Positions 16,885-25,256 of a stretch of 64,000 nucleotides of DNA are shown one piece after another. Under the pieces are notes generated by a model. It worked only from the letters and a program-made list of their open reading frames with translations, had not been told where the DNA came from and ran no database searches. The stretch is from Vulcanimicrobiota bacterium. Lineage in GTDB: Bacteria; Vulcanimicrobiota; Xenobia; Xenobiales; JADMJV01. Each line of letters begins with the position of its first letter. Positions within the stretch are counted from its first letter, which is position 1. Position numbers and translations under genes: made by a program. The DNA is taken from NCBI GenBank assembly GCA_019637395.1, contig JAHBVR010000004.1:1-64000 (forward strand), in the 5' to 3' direction.

Positions 16885-17561
16885 GGAACCCTGGCCACGT
16901 GCACGGTCACGATGCCGAAGGTCAGCGGAATCGAGCGCACCTCGATCAGCCCGCCCTCGCGCATCGACTGGGTCAGCGCCTCGCGGTCCATAAAGTGGGC
17001 GATGGTCTTGCACAGGTAGTTGTAGGCCGAATTGTCGCCGGAAATCAGCCGTCCCAGAACGGGTAACAGGTAGCGCAGGTAGAGGCCGTGAAACCAGCCC
17101 AGCAATCCGTTGGGCCGAGTTAACTCCAGCGACATGATGCGCCCACCGGGCCGCACCAGCCGGCGCATCTCCCGCCACAGGGCCTGCAGATCGTGGATGT
17201 TGCGCGGCCCAAAAGCCAGCGCGGCTACATCAAAGGGGCCCTCCAGGGGGACCCGGGTGGCGTCACCCTGGAGAAACTCCAGGTGCGGGTATTTCTTGCG
17301 GGCCAAACTGAGCATGCCGGGTGCGAAGTCCACCCCCGTCACCCGGGCGCCCGCCCTGGCAAACTCTTGAGAGAGATCGCCGGTGCCGCAACAGAGATCC
17401 AGCACCCGCTCACCTTTTTGCACGCCCACCTCGCGCACGGCCCGGCGGCGCCACAAAAAATCCAGCCCGCCGCTCAAGACGTGATTGAGCAGGTCGTAGC
17501 GCGCGTGGATGCGGTCGAACATTTCCGCGATCCGAGACGGGGGCAAAGGGGGCTGGGTCAA
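16881..17561 (-). CDS. menG: Demethylmenaquinone methyltransferase (UbiE/MenG family)
   Basis: 226 residues. Begins with the family signature MFDRIHARYDLLNHVLSGGLDFLWRR split over residues 14-40, followed by the SAM-binding motif VLDLCCGTGDLS, then AFGPRNIHD and GDNSAYNYL near the C-terminus, all characteristic of UbiE/MenG. It methylates demethylmenaquinone as the last step of menaquinone synthesis. The start overlaps the mqnC stop by 4 bp and its stop overlaps the anmK start. In this operon a menaquinone rather than ubiquinone role is the better reading. Confidence 0.93.
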   Translation of the reverse strand: MTQPPLPPSRIAEMFDRIHARYDLLNHVLSGGLDFLWRRRAVREVGVQKGERVLDLCCGTGDLSQEFARAGARVTGVDFAPGMLSLARKKYPHLEFLQGDATRVPLEGPFDVAALAFGPRNIHDLQALWREMRRLVRPGGRIMSLELTRPNGLLGWFHGLYLRYLLPVLGRLISGDNSAYNYLCKTIAHFMDREALTQSMREGGLIEVRSIPLTFGIVTVHVARVP

Positions 17562-18598
17562 GCGGCGCTCAAGACTTCAAGTACGTTATAGCAACTGTCA
17601 CGCACCGCCGGCACCCGGCCTACGCTGCGGATCATCTGGGCGATCTGTTCGGCGTTGTAGGAATAGGCCACACCTGTGGCCGAGTTGACCAACTCTTCCA
17701 TGAGCACGCTGCCCAGGTCATCGGCGCCAAAGCTGAGAGCCAGTTGGGCCAGCTTGGCGCCCTCGGTTACCCAGCCGGCGTGGATGTGGTTGAAATTGTC
17801 CAGATACAGGCGGGCGATGGCCAGAATGCGCAGGTATTCGTGGCCGGCCGGCGGCACGGTGCGGGCCAGACCGGTGAAGTCGGGGGTCAGGCTCCAGTGG
17901 ATGAAGCTGCGGAAACCGCCGGTGCGATCCTGCAGCGCGCGCAGTCGCTCCAGATGCTGGATGCGCTGCTCATTGCTTTCCCCAAAGCCAAAGACCATGG
18001 TGGCGGTCGACTCCATCCCCAGTTTGTGGGCGATTTCGTGGACTTCGAACCAGCGGTCGGCGCTGGTCTTGAGGGGGGCCACTTTGGTGCGGATCTCGTC
18101 CACCAGCATTTCGGCGCCGCCGCCGGGCAGCGAATCCAGGCCGGCCTGCTTCAGGCGGCGCAGCGTTTCTTCCAGTTCCAGGCCGCTGTGCAGGGCCATC
18201 TGGTCCACTTCGGTGGCCGTCAGCGAATGCAGGTATACCTCGGGAAAACGAGCCTTCATGCTCGAGAACAGGTCTTCGTAGTAGTCGATTTTCAGATCAG
18301 GATTGTGGCCGCCCTGGAGCATCACGGTGGTGCCCTTGAACTTGAGCATCTCCTCTACTTTGCGGAAGATCTCGTCCTTGCTGCGCACGTAGGCTTCTTC
18401 GTGGCCGGGAGGGCGGTAGAAGGCGCAGAACTTGCAGTAGGTGATGCAAACATTGGTATAATTGATGATGCGGTCGCGCACGAAGGTGACCCGGTTGTCG
18501 GGAAAGCGGCGGCGCCGGTCCTGATCGGCCCGCTCGCCTAATTCTAAAAGATCCATGTCGAACAGAGCTAATCCTTGTTCGGGGGTCAGACGCTCCAT
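17558..18598 (-). CDS. mqnC: Cyclic dehypoxanthinyl futalosine synthase (radical SAM)
   Basis: 346 residues. The radical-SAM cluster motif is ITYCKFCAF within NYTNVCITYCKFC (CxxxCxxC). Other family marks are QGGHNPDL, SLPGGGAEML, FGFGESNEQRI and, near the C-terminus, LSFGADDLGSVLMEE. MqnC converts dehypoxanthine futalosine to its cyclic form in the futalosine route to menaquinone. GADDLGSV with VNSATG fits MqnC better than MqnE. It overlaps mqnA by 13 bp and menG by 4 bp. Confidence 0.95.
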   Translation of the reverse strand: MERLTPEQGLALFDMDLLELGERADQDRRRRFPDNRVTFVRDRIINYTNVCITYCKFCAFYRPPGHEEAYVRSKDEIFRKVEEMLKFKGTTVMLQGGHNPDLKIDYYEDLFSSMKARFPEVYLHSLTATEVDQMALHSGLELEETLRRLKQAGLDSLPGGGAEMLVDEIRTKVAPLKTSADRWFEVHEIAHKLGMESTATMVFGFGESNEQRIQHLERLRALQDRTGGFRSFIHWSLTPDFTGLARTVPPAGHEYLRILAIARLYLDNFNHIHAGWVTEGAKLAQLALSFGADDLGSVLMEELVNSATGVAYSYNAEQIAQMIRSVGRVPAVRDSCYNVLEVLSAA

Positions 18599-19359
18599 GC
18601 TTTTTCCTCCGCAAGCGATCCGGGCAATTTCACCAGGCCCTGCTCAGCCGCCAGTTTATAAAACAGATTCAACGATTTCAGTTCGGTCTCGCCCAGGTGG
18701 TAGCGCATACCGCTAAAGTAGCTTTCCAACGTGGCCGCATCCAGGCCGGTGCGCCGCATGGACTCCTGAATGACCTGATTCCAGTTTTGAGCGCCCCATT
18801 CGCGCGAGCGTTCCAGGTATTTCTCGGGCCCTTCCTCCAGAGTCCGCTTGCACAACCACACCGCAAAGACCATGGGGAAACCGGTTTTGTCTTTCCAGGC
18901 CTGGCCCAGGTCCAACTCATAGGGAGCCGGTGGGGCGGTCAGAGCCTGGTCGCCGATGAGCAGAACGGCCGGCTGTTTTTCTGACAAATGCGGTGTCTGT
19001 TCCAGGTCGATCACTTGAAGGCCGGGCACCAGCACTTGCAGCAGCGTGCGAGAGGTGGCCGAGGCCTTGGTTACCGCAACCGTACGCAGTTGCTCGATGG
19101 GCAGCAGAGAAAAAAGTTTGACGCTTTGGACCGCGGCCGGAGCGCTGAGGCCCACGCCCTGGACCACCCGGTAGAGTTGCCAGCAGCTCAAATATTCGAT
19201 GGAGGAGACGGCGGTGGCGTCCAGTTGGCCGGTGCGCGTCATGGCGTTGAGGGCGCTGGGCTCGGCTCGCACCAGCTCGCCTTGAAAGCCAACCTGATTG
19301 CGTTCCAGCCCCAGGGTGACGGGCAGAACGTTGATGTAGCTGATGCTACCGAGTCTCAT
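18586..19359 (-). CDS. mqnA: Chorismate dehydratase
   Basis: 257 residues starting MRLGSISYINVLP, the typical MqnA N-terminus (LGxxxYxNxxP). AVSSIEYL, LFSLLPIEQL and LLIGDQAL are further family motifs of this periplasmic-binding-protein-like fold. MqnA removes water from chorismate to give 3-[(1-carboxyvinyl)oxy]benzoate, the first step of the futalosine pathway. It overlaps the upstream radical-SAM-like gene by 14 bp and mqnC by 13 bp, so translation is probably coupled. Confidence 0.93.
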   Translation of the reverse strand: MRLGSISYINVLPVTLGLERNQVGFQGELVRAEPSALNAMTRTGQLDATAVSSIEYLSCWQLYRVVQGVGLSAPAAVQSVKLFSLLPIEQLRTVAVTKASATSRTLLQVLVPGLQVIDLEQTPHLSEKQPAVLLIGDQALTAPPAPYELDLGQAWKDKTGFPMVFAVWLCKRTLEEGPEKYLERSREWGAQNWNQVIQESMRRTGLDAATLESYFSGMRYHLGETELKSLNLFYKLAAEQGLVKLPGSLAEEKAWSV

Positions 19360-20137
19360 AAACTTCCATTCCGGCTTCCAGGACCCCCGCCCGGGCTTCG
19401 TCCCAGCCGATCAAATCGGCGGGACGCATCCGTCCCGAATAGGCCAATTGCTCTTCCAGCCCCCAACCCCCCAGCGCATCCGCGCCAAAAGCCAGCGAAC
19501 TCTGCGCCAGCTTGAATCCCAGCGCCCCCCAGGAAGCGCGCACCCATTGCACCGGCTCGGCCAGAGCCCGGGTGCGACTGAGGATCTCCACGTCTTGCGG
19601 GCCGTCGGTGGTGGCCCCGGGGATCACCACCAGGTCGCCCACCGCCCGCGGTAAGGGGACGATTTGTTCGGCGTCGCGCAGCGCGTCCAGGCGTTTTTCC
19701 AGGTCCTCGGGAGTGTGCTCGGGACCGTAGACAAAGCTGGCCACCATCGGCAATTTGAGAGCGGCGCACTGTTCCCAGCCCTGGGCCGCGCCCGTGCTCG
19801 CTCCCGTCAGTTCGCCGGTGAACCAGCAGAAACTATCGGGGCGAATTTTCTCGAGAACTTCAAAGCCGTGGCGTTGCAGCCAGCCCGGCGAGAGGCCATG
19901 CAGTTTGGCGCCGGGGAACCGGGCGCGCAACTGGTGCACGAGTTCGACCACCTGGTCGGGCGTTTCATCTTTGCGCGGATGAAAGTGGACTTCTGTGACC
20001 TTTCGCTCCAGTTTGCCCCAATCGGGTGTTGTCGGCACCAACTGGACGGCACCGTCGGCCCGCAGCCATACGCGCGCGTGGCGCCTGGCCCGCGCCCGCC
20101 GGCCTAACTCAAAAAGATTCATTTCAGCCACTTTCAC
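19346..20137 (-). CDS. MqnE/MqnC-like protein lacking the radical-SAM cluster
   Basis: 263 residues, against about 350-390 for MqnE. The N-terminus (NLFELGRRARARRHARVWL) matches the start of MqnE/MqnC proteins, but the CxxxCxxC segment is absent and VTEVHFHPRKD follows almost at once, where active enzymes read EVHIVGGLHP. The C-terminal barrel pattern returns: ASWGALGFKLAQSSLAFGADALGG, split here, closely follows the MqnE/MqnC tail. PGGGAE and the HxxG segments are not recognisable. I infer a cluster-less paralogue, retained between mqnP (ATGA overlap) and mqnA (14-bp overlap). It may be a scaffold or a partner of true MqnE/MqnC. A catalytic role different from radical SAM cannot be excluded. 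Confidence 0.75.
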   Translation of the reverse strand: MKVAEMNLFELGRRARARRHARVWLRADGAVQLVPTTPDWGKLERKVTEVHFHPRKDETPDQVVELVHQLRARFPGAKLHGLSPGWLQRHGFEVLEKIRPDSFCWFTGELTGASTGAAQGWEQCAALKLPMVASFVYGPEHTPEDLEKRLDALRDAEQIVPLPRAVGDLVVIPGATTDGPQDVEILSRTRALAEPVQWVRASWGALGFKLAQSSLAFGADALGGWGLEEQLAYSGRMRPADLIGWDEARAGVLEAGMEVYETR

Positions 20138-21012
20138 AAAACCAACTCCCAGAACAACGAAACGAGTAACGTCAGGCTGATTCCCACGTTTGCCTGAAAA
20201 AACGCCTTTTGCATCTGGCTTAAGTCCCCTGGTTGCAGAAGGCGGTGTTCATAAAAGAGCAGACCGGCGATCAGCCAGCAGCCCAGTGCGTAAATCCAGC
20301 CCAGCCCGGCCGTGGCTCCGACCATCCAGAGCGATAGCCAGGCCAGTAGATGTAAGCCTTCGGAGATGCGAAAGGCATTCTGGATACCGAAGCGGGCGGG
20401 GATGGAAAATAGACCGGCCTGGCGATCGTGAGCGAAATCCTGGCAGGCATAGAGCACGTCAAAGCCGGCCACCCAGGTGAAGATGACCAGGCCCAACCAG
20501 AGGGGCGTGGCTCCCCAATGGCCGCAGGCGGCCAGCCAGCCGCCGATGGGCGCGCAGGCCTGCACCAGGCCTAACCAGAGGTGGCACAGCCAGGTAAAAC
20601 GCTTGGTATAGCTATAGCCGAGCAAAAGCAGGGCGGCCAGGGGCCAGAGTCTGTAGCAAAGCGGATTGAGCTGGTGAGCGGCCAGTGCCAACAGGGCCAG
20701 GCTGGCCAGCATTAAGAGGGCCACCGAGCCTCCCCGAACCTGACCGGCCGGCAGGGCGCGGCCGGCCGTACGCGGATTGGCCGCGTCGATTTTCCAGTCG
20801 ATCAAGCGATTGGCGGCCATGCCGGCGGTGCGCGCTCCGAACATGGCCAGCGTCACCCAGAAACAGGTGGCCAGTGGGGGCAGACCGCGCTGCCCCAACA
20901 TCATACCCGCGTAGGCAAAGGGCAGCGCGAAGAGGGTCTGTTCAAAGCGGACCAGTTCCAGAAAGAGCCGCAGCCGGCCCGGCCTGTCGATATCGGTGGT
21001 GGTGGCAACCAT
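20134..21012 (-). CDS. mqnP: UbiA-family prenyltransferase, probably MqnP
   Basis: 292 residues with eight or nine membrane segments. The first Asp-rich motif is NRLIDWKIDAANPRT and the second is DVLYACQDFAHDR, both typical of UbiA enzymes that attach a polyprenyl chain to an aromatic acid. In futalosine-pathway bacteria the prenyltransferase for 1,4-dihydroxy-6-naphthoate is MqnP, and its place at the head of the mqn operon supports that. The start is ATG 21012 and the stop overlaps the next gene by ATGA. MqnB, MqnD and a true MqnE are not in the window. Confidence 0.9.
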   Translation of the reverse strand: MVATTTDIDRPGRLRLFLELVRFEQTLFALPFAYAGMMLGQRGLPPLATCFWVTLAMFGARTAGMAANRLIDWKIDAANPRTAGRALPAGQVRGGSVALLMLASLALLALAAHQLNPLCYRLWPLAALLLLGYSYTKRFTWLCHLWLGLVQACAPIGGWLAACGHWGATPLWLGLVIFTWVAGFDVLYACQDFAHDRQAGLFSIPARFGIQNAFRISEGLHLLAWLSLWMVGATAGLGWIYALGCWLIAGLLFYEHRLLQPGDLSQMQKAFFQANVGISLTLLVSLFWELVL

Positions 21013-21135
21013 GTTCTCTTTGTGAAGTTTTTCACAAGCCGGCTCGCTCCTCCTGTCGTGAAGGTGCTGGAGAAAGGATGCCAGTACCTGCGAGTTGGAC
21101 CTGGAGCCCGATACACTGGAGGAAGGGAGGTTGCT

Positions 21136-21453
21136 ATGATTTTTTCTGTTTTAGACCCTGAGGGTAAGGTCCAGGCGAAATTGGACGCTAGCACCGTGCG
21201 CGACGCCTGCCGTGAATGGGCTCGCCAGACCAGCAACGACGCCACTGTCGAAGACCAGGTACGCGAAGCCAAGATTTTCAAGCTCACCGAAGAAAAACTG
21301 GCCGCTCGGCTCGAACCTTACGTAGTCGCTCCTGCCGGCTCAGAACAGGAAGCGCTACGCAAGAACGCCGAGCTGCTCAGCACCGACCTCCATTACCGCC
21401 CCGAAGCCAGCCTGCCCGATCCCCGCATGGTCGACACCGGCGGCGGAGATTGA
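21136..21453 (+). CDS. Small protein of unknown function upstream of a nucleotidyltransferase
   Basis: 105 residues from ATG 21136, which has GGAGG 7 bp upstream; a longer in-frame start at 21022 overlaps the mqnP promoter region. The sequence is charged and helical (DASTVRDACREWARQTSN, TEEKLAARLEPYV) with no recognised family, signal or membrane segment. Its stop lies 46 bp before a nucleotidyltransferase gene on the same strand; a two-gene transcription unit is likely. Confidence 0.65.
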   Translation: MIFSVLDPEGKVQAKLDASTVRDACREWARQTSNDATVEDQVREAKIFKLTEEKLAARLEPYVVAPAGSEQEALRKNAELLSTDLHYRPEASLPDPRMVDTGGGD

Positions 21454-21499
21454 GGCTTCTCCGCCAGGGGGTGGACGCTCGCGCCGGGAAACTACCGGG

Positions 21500-22294
21500 A
21501 TGGGAATCCTTGCCTCGGATACCAGCGCCGCAGCGGAACGCGTCCAACTCGAGATTTTGCGCGCCATGCCGCCGGTTCGCAAAGCCGCGATTCTGAGCGC
21601 CACCATCCGAGCCGGGCTGGGCCTGAAAGACTTGCGGAAAGGTGCGGAAGTGATCGATCCCTTTGACGTGACCGCCGAAGTCGTCTCGGTGCTGGACGGA
21701 CTGGGCGTGGACTATTTTGTGGGAGGCTCGATCGCCAGCGCGCTGCACGGGGAGCCTCGCTACACGCAGGACGCGGATCTGGTCGTTCGACTTGAGGTTC
21801 CGCATCTAGAGCCGTTGGTCGCCGCTCTCCAGGAGCATTTCTACGTCAGCGACACGGCTTTAAAAGAAGCGATCCGCCGGCGAACCTCCGCCAACCTGGT
21901 CCATTTCGAATCGGCTTTTAAAGTCGACCTGATGATCTCCAAGGAGCGCCCCTTCGAAAAGTCTCGCTTCCGGCGCCGCCTGCTCATGCCCGCCGGCGCC
22001 CACCAATTCTGGGTTGCTTCCGCGGAGGATATGGTCCTGGTCAAACTGGAGTGGTTTCGCCTCGGAGGCGAGGTTTCCGAGAAGCAGTGGCGCGACGTGC
22101 TGGCCTTGTTGCTCACTTCGGCCCAGGACCGAGCCTACCTGAGCGAATGGTCCGAACAACTGGGCGTGAGCGACCTGCTGCAGCGAGCCTGGACTCATAT
22201 AAATACCAGTACAACCCAGGTGATGAGCGCGCAGGCCAGGTCCCAGAGGCTGATTTCCATGCCCCAGGAGAGCGATAGCCGGGCGGGCAGATAG
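21500..22294 (+). CDS. Nucleotidyltransferase-fold protein
   Basis: 264 residues. The motif YFVGGSIASALHG followed by TQDADLVV gives the GGS plus DxD signature of polymerase-beta-like nucleotidyltransferases (AbiEii and related families), with a third Asp likely in FKVDLMI. VASAEDMVLVKLEWFR and the helical C-terminus also fit that group. Such proteins occur as toxins of nucleotidyltransferase toxin-antitoxin pairs and as stand-alone enzymes. The final ~33 residues overlap the convergent membrane-protein gene by 100 bp. A preceding 105-residue protein is the only candidate partner. Confidence 0.8.
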   Translation: MGILASDTSAAAERVQLEILRAMPPVRKAAILSATIRAGLGLKDLRKGAEVIDPFDVTAEVVSVLDGLGVDYFVGGSIASALHGEPRYTQDADLVVRLEVPHLEPLVAALQEHFYVSDTALKEAIRRRTSANLVHFESAFKVDLMISKERPFEKSRFRRRLLMPAGAHQFWVASAEDMVLVKLEWFRLGGEVSEKQWRDVLALLLTSAQDRAYLSEWSEQLGVSDLLQRAWTHINTSTTQVMSAQARSQRLISMPQESDSRAGR

Positions 22295-22773
22295 GACACG
22301 GTCAGCGCCGCCAGGCGCAGTCCCGGGCCCCAGGGGCGGGCCAGGGTCATGATCACGGCGAAAAACAGGAATGACCAGATGGGCAGTTTGCGCCACCAGG
22401 AGATTTCGCCGAAGCGTTCTTCCTGAGCCGCTCCCACGGCCAGCATGGTGCCGAACAGCGAAACACCCAGCGACCAGGCATAGCCGATGGGGTGTTTCGG
22501 AAGAAATAGATAGTCCCAAAGCAGCATGCCGATGGCCAGCACGAAGCCGATGCCGTAAACCGCTTCGGCCGCGCGGAAGAGCGCGCGGCGCTGGACGGGA
22601 ACCCACTTGGGGATGCGGGGGAACTCCAGAGCCACGGCCATGGCGTAGACGGCCACCACCTGAAAGGGCGCCAGCAGCCAGAGCAGGACCTCGAAATGAG
22701 CGCGCAGCCACTCCAGCCAGCCCGGCAAAAGTCCCCGGCAGACCCCCAGCAGCACCAGATCCATCAGCATATT
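22195..22773 (-). CDS. Multi-pass membrane protein of unknown function
   Basis: About 192 residues from ATG 22773 (MLMDLVLLG), chosen because the open frame further upstream lacks hydrophobic character and would run into the divergent gene. It contains roughly five hydrophobic segments, including LLWLLAPFQVVAVYAMAVAL, YGIGFVLAIGMLLWDYLFL and LPIWSFLFFAVIMTLA. No conserved family motif was recognised. Its 3' end overlaps the nucleotidyltransferase gene by 100 bp on the opposite strand. Confidence 0.65.
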   Translation of the reverse strand, partial: NMLMDLVLLGVCRGLLPGWLEWLRAHFEVLLWLLAPFQVVAVYAMAVALEFPRIPKWVPVQRRALFRAAEAVYGIGFVLAIGMLLWDYLFLPKHPIGYAWSLGVSLFGTMLAVGAAQEERFGEISWWRKLPIWSFLFFAVIMTLARPWGPGLRLAALTVSYLPARLSLSWGMEISLWDLACALITWVVLVFI

Positions 22774-22861
22774 CCAACTGGCCAAGTGGGTTTCTTTCGT
22801 CAAATTGGGCCGGCAATCCGCTTGCCAGGATGAACCCGGGGGGGTGGCAAAGGCAGAGAAC

Positions 22862-23494
22862 ATGGCATTGAAAACCCTGGAAGAATTAACCGCTCGACGC
22901 ACCGCCTGGTCCAAGGTTCGCACCTGGATTCAACAGGCCGGCAAGCGCGTGGAAGTTCTTCCCGCCGACAACCAGTCGAGCGCCGCCACTCTGCTGGCTC
23001 TGCAGATCAGCACGGCCACTCCGCTGGGCGCCCTGGCCGATCAGACCGGCGGCCTGCTGGTGGATTCGGGCTGGCTGCGTATCCTGGGCAGCGGCCATGA
23101 ACGCATGCCCTGGGGACTGGCCGAATGGAACGGACTGCAGGCGGACCACCAACCCGTGCCCGATAGACTGATCCTGGCTCACGACGCGCTGGGCGGCTTC
23201 TTTGCCCGCGAACACAATAAAAAGATCAGCTACTTCTCCCCGGATTCACTCCGTTGGGAGAATACCCAGCTTGGCTATGCCGATTGGCTGGCCTGGGCCC
23301 TCAGCGAGGACATGGGCGACTTTTACGAGCATTTTCGCTGGCGCGGCTGGGCCAAAGAAGTGGCCAGGCTCGAACCCCAACAGGGCCTGCTGGTCGAACC
23401 CCTGCTTTGGGAAAAAGGCCCCGCCCTCTCCCGTCGCAAACGCACCCCCGTGCCCATCGTCGAACTCTGGGGCCGCTACCAGGACAGCCGTTAG
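22862..23494 (+). CDS. DUF2625 family protein
   Basis: 210 residues from ATG 22862. The N-terminus (LKTLEELTARRTAWSKVRTW), LLALQIST, the central GGLLVDSGWLRILGSGH and the DALGGFFA segment match the DUF2625 family closely in order. Function is unknown for this family; no signal peptide or catalytic motif is evident, so it is probably cytoplasmic. It is divergent from the membrane-protein gene and convergent to the glycosylase gene. Confidence 0.85.
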   Translation: MALKTLEELTARRTAWSKVRTWIQQAGKRVEVLPADNQSSAATLLALQISTATPLGALADQTGGLLVDSGWLRILGSGHERMPWGLAEWNGLQADHQPVPDRLILAHDALGGFFAREHNKKISYFSPDSLRWENTQLGYADWLAWALSEDMGDFYEHFRWRGWAKEVARLEPQQGLLVEPLLWEKGPALSRRKRTPVPIVELWGRYQDSR

Positions 23495-23500
23495 CTGCTC

Positions 23501-24394
23501 TCACTGAGGCCGTCGCTTTTCTTCCATTTCTTCCAGGGTGCGCGGCCAGTCGGATTTGAGCAGCCTGGACAGGGAACGGTCGGCCAGCAGTTTGCCGCCG
23601 GTCTGGCAGACGGCGCAGTAGTTGGTCTCGTTTTCGGCGTAGCGGATGCGCTGAATGGGGGAGCCGCACTGGGGGCAGGGTTGCAGGTATTTGCCATGGG
23701 CGGCCATATCGGCGTGGAAGGCGGTCACGCTGGTGGGGAATTTCGGGCCCCATTCGGCCTGCAGCGCATCCCGCCAACTGGCCAGCAATTCGCGGATGGT
23801 ATGAAACAGGCGGGAACTTTCTTCGGGCGAGAGTTGGGTGGTCAGGCGCACCGGCGACAGACGGGCCCGCAGCAAGATTTCGTCGCTGTAGGCGTTGCCG
23901 ATGCCCGAGAACATGGTCGGGTCGGTCAGGGCCCGCTTCAAAGTGTGGCGCCGCGAGCTCAGCATCTCCTGGAATTCCTCGAGAGAAGCTTGCATCACCT
24001 CCAGGCCGCCCGGGTCGTGCTCGGCCACGGCCGCTTCGCCCACGACCAGATGAATTTTGGCTCGCCGCTTGGTGCCGGCCTCGCTCAATCCCAGCCAGCC
24101 GCTTTCGAACTTCCAGCAGATCAAGCAGCCGCCCGGCATTTTGCTTTCGTTCCAGCGAAAGCGCCCGGCGATCATCAGGTGGATGATAAGAAAGTAATCT
24201 TTTTCAAAACCGATCACGATGCGCTTGCCCAGCCGGCGAAGTTCCCGAACTTCCAGGCCGACCAGGTCCTTGAGGGGCGGCTCGACGGTGCGCAGCACGA
24301 AAGGGTCTTTGCGCTGAATTTCCAGCAGTTTCCGGCCCATTAGATGTGGCCGTAACGAACTCAGGTAGAGTTCAATATCCGGATACTCAGGGAT
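23501..24394 (-). CDS. Formamidopyrimidine/endonuclease VIII-type DNA glycosylase, predicted ATC start
   Basis: Fpg/Nei family: LGKRIVIGF, LIIHLMIAGRFRW, SGIGNAYSDEIL helix-two-turn-helix, and a C-terminal zinc finger (CPQCG, CAVCQTGG). The first ATG (24340) would remove the catalytic N-terminus. Upstream in the same frame the sequence reads PEYPDIELYLSSLRPHL, the expected residues 2-18 with catalytic Pro2 and Glu3, preceded by ATC at 24394 where Met should be. No ATG, GTG or TTG lies between. I therefore predict initiation at ATC, overlapping the stop of the upstream NlpC/P60 gene. With that start the protein is 297 residues, slightly long for the family. An assembly error turning ATG into ATC is the alternative. 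Confidence 0.85.
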   Translation of the reverse strand: MPEYPDIELYLSSLRPHLMGRKLLEIQRKDPFVLRTVEPPLKDLVGLEVRELRRLGKRIVIGFEKDYFLIIHLMIAGRFRWNESKMPGGCLICWKFESGWLGLSEAGTKRRAKIHLVVGEAAVAEHDPGGLEVMQASLEEFQEMLSSRRHTLKRALTDPTMFSGIGNAYSDEILLRARLSPVRLTTQLSPEESSRLFHTIRELLASWRDALQAEWGPKFPTSVTAFHADMAAHGKYLQPCPQCGSPIQRIRYAENETNYCAVCQTGGKLLADRSLSRLLKSDWPRTLEEMEEKRRPQ

Positions 24395-25256
24395 TGCGGG
24401 CCTGCTGATTCTGCGTCCAGACGCTCAGGCGGTGGGCTCCCAGGTAGCGGCTTTTGAAATAGTTGTCTTCCAGGCTGGCGCGAATGACCCCGCGCGAAGA
24501 GGAGGCGTGTAGAAAATCCTGGCCGCCCAGGGAGATACCCACGTGGGACGGCCCGGGAAGATAAGTGGTAAAGAAAACCAGGTCGCCGGGCTGGGGCTGG
24601 TCGATGGGGCTGGTCTGCTGAAACTGTTCGTCGGCCAGGCGGGGCAGGCTGTGGCCTGACAGCCGGAAGACCTCTTGCACGAAACCGGAACAATCCACTC
24701 CGTTCGGTGACATCCCGCCCCAGACGTAGGGTGCTCCCTGAAAACGCTGGGCCAACTCCACCACCTGGCCGGGAGCCAGAGGAGTAGGCGAGGGAATGAG
24801 CATGGTGGCGCGCGGAGCCCAGCCTTTGCGGCCGTCGGGCAGAGTCACTTGCTGCCAATCGCCGCTGGGAGGAGCTTCCACGGGGGGAGGCGGCCCCGGC
24901 GTCGCCACCGGAATATTCAAAGTTTGCCCCGCACCCAGGCATTCCAAATCCACGCCTGGGTTCAGGTTGGATAGTTGCTCCAAAGGAACCCCCAGAGTGC
25001 GCGCCGTCTCTCCCGCCGTCAGTTGGCGTTGCGGCCAGCCGTTGACCGGGGTGGGCAGCAAAATGGGTGTGCCGATTTCCAGATGATAGACGTCCAGGCC
25101 CGGATTGGCAGCCAGTACCTCGGCCACCGGCAGGCCGTAAAGGCGCGCCACCGCCGCCACCGTCTGACCGCGCTGCAGCCGGTGGCTGCAACCCGGCAGG
25201 TCGGCTGCTTGAGCGCACAGTTGCAGGCACAGGAACAAGGGAAAGAGTTTTCGCAC
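24387..25256 (-). CDS. LysM-NlpC/P60 cell-wall hydrolase
   Basis: 289 residues with a signal peptide (MRKLFPLFLCLQLCAQAA). Two LysM-like segments follow: residues about 25-70 (HRLQRGQTVAAVARLYGL) and 75-120 (QRQLTAGETARTLGVPLEQL). After a proline-rich linker comes an SH3-like stretch (GWAPRATMLI) and then the NlpC/P60 peptidase at residues about 165-280, with catalytic Cys in VDCSGFVQ, His in PSHVGI and a third polar His in FLHASSSRGV. It likely cleaves peptidoglycan stem peptides in the periplasm or wall. Its stop is in the overlap with the glycosylase gene. Confidence 0.93.
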   Translation of the reverse strand: MRKLFPLFLCLQLCAQAADLPGCSHRLQRGQTVAAVARLYGLPVAEVLAANPGLDVYHLEIGTPILLPTPVNGWPQRQLTAGETARTLGVPLEQLSNLNPGVDLECLGAGQTLNIPVATPGPPPPVEAPPSGDWQQVTLPDGRKGWAPRATMLIPSPTPLAPGQVVELAQRFQGAPYVWGGMSPNGVDCSGFVQEVFRLSGHSLPRLADEQFQQTSPIDQPQPGDLVFFTTYLPGPSHVGISLGGQDFLHASSSRGVIRASLEDNYFKSRYLGAHRLSVWTQNQQARNP

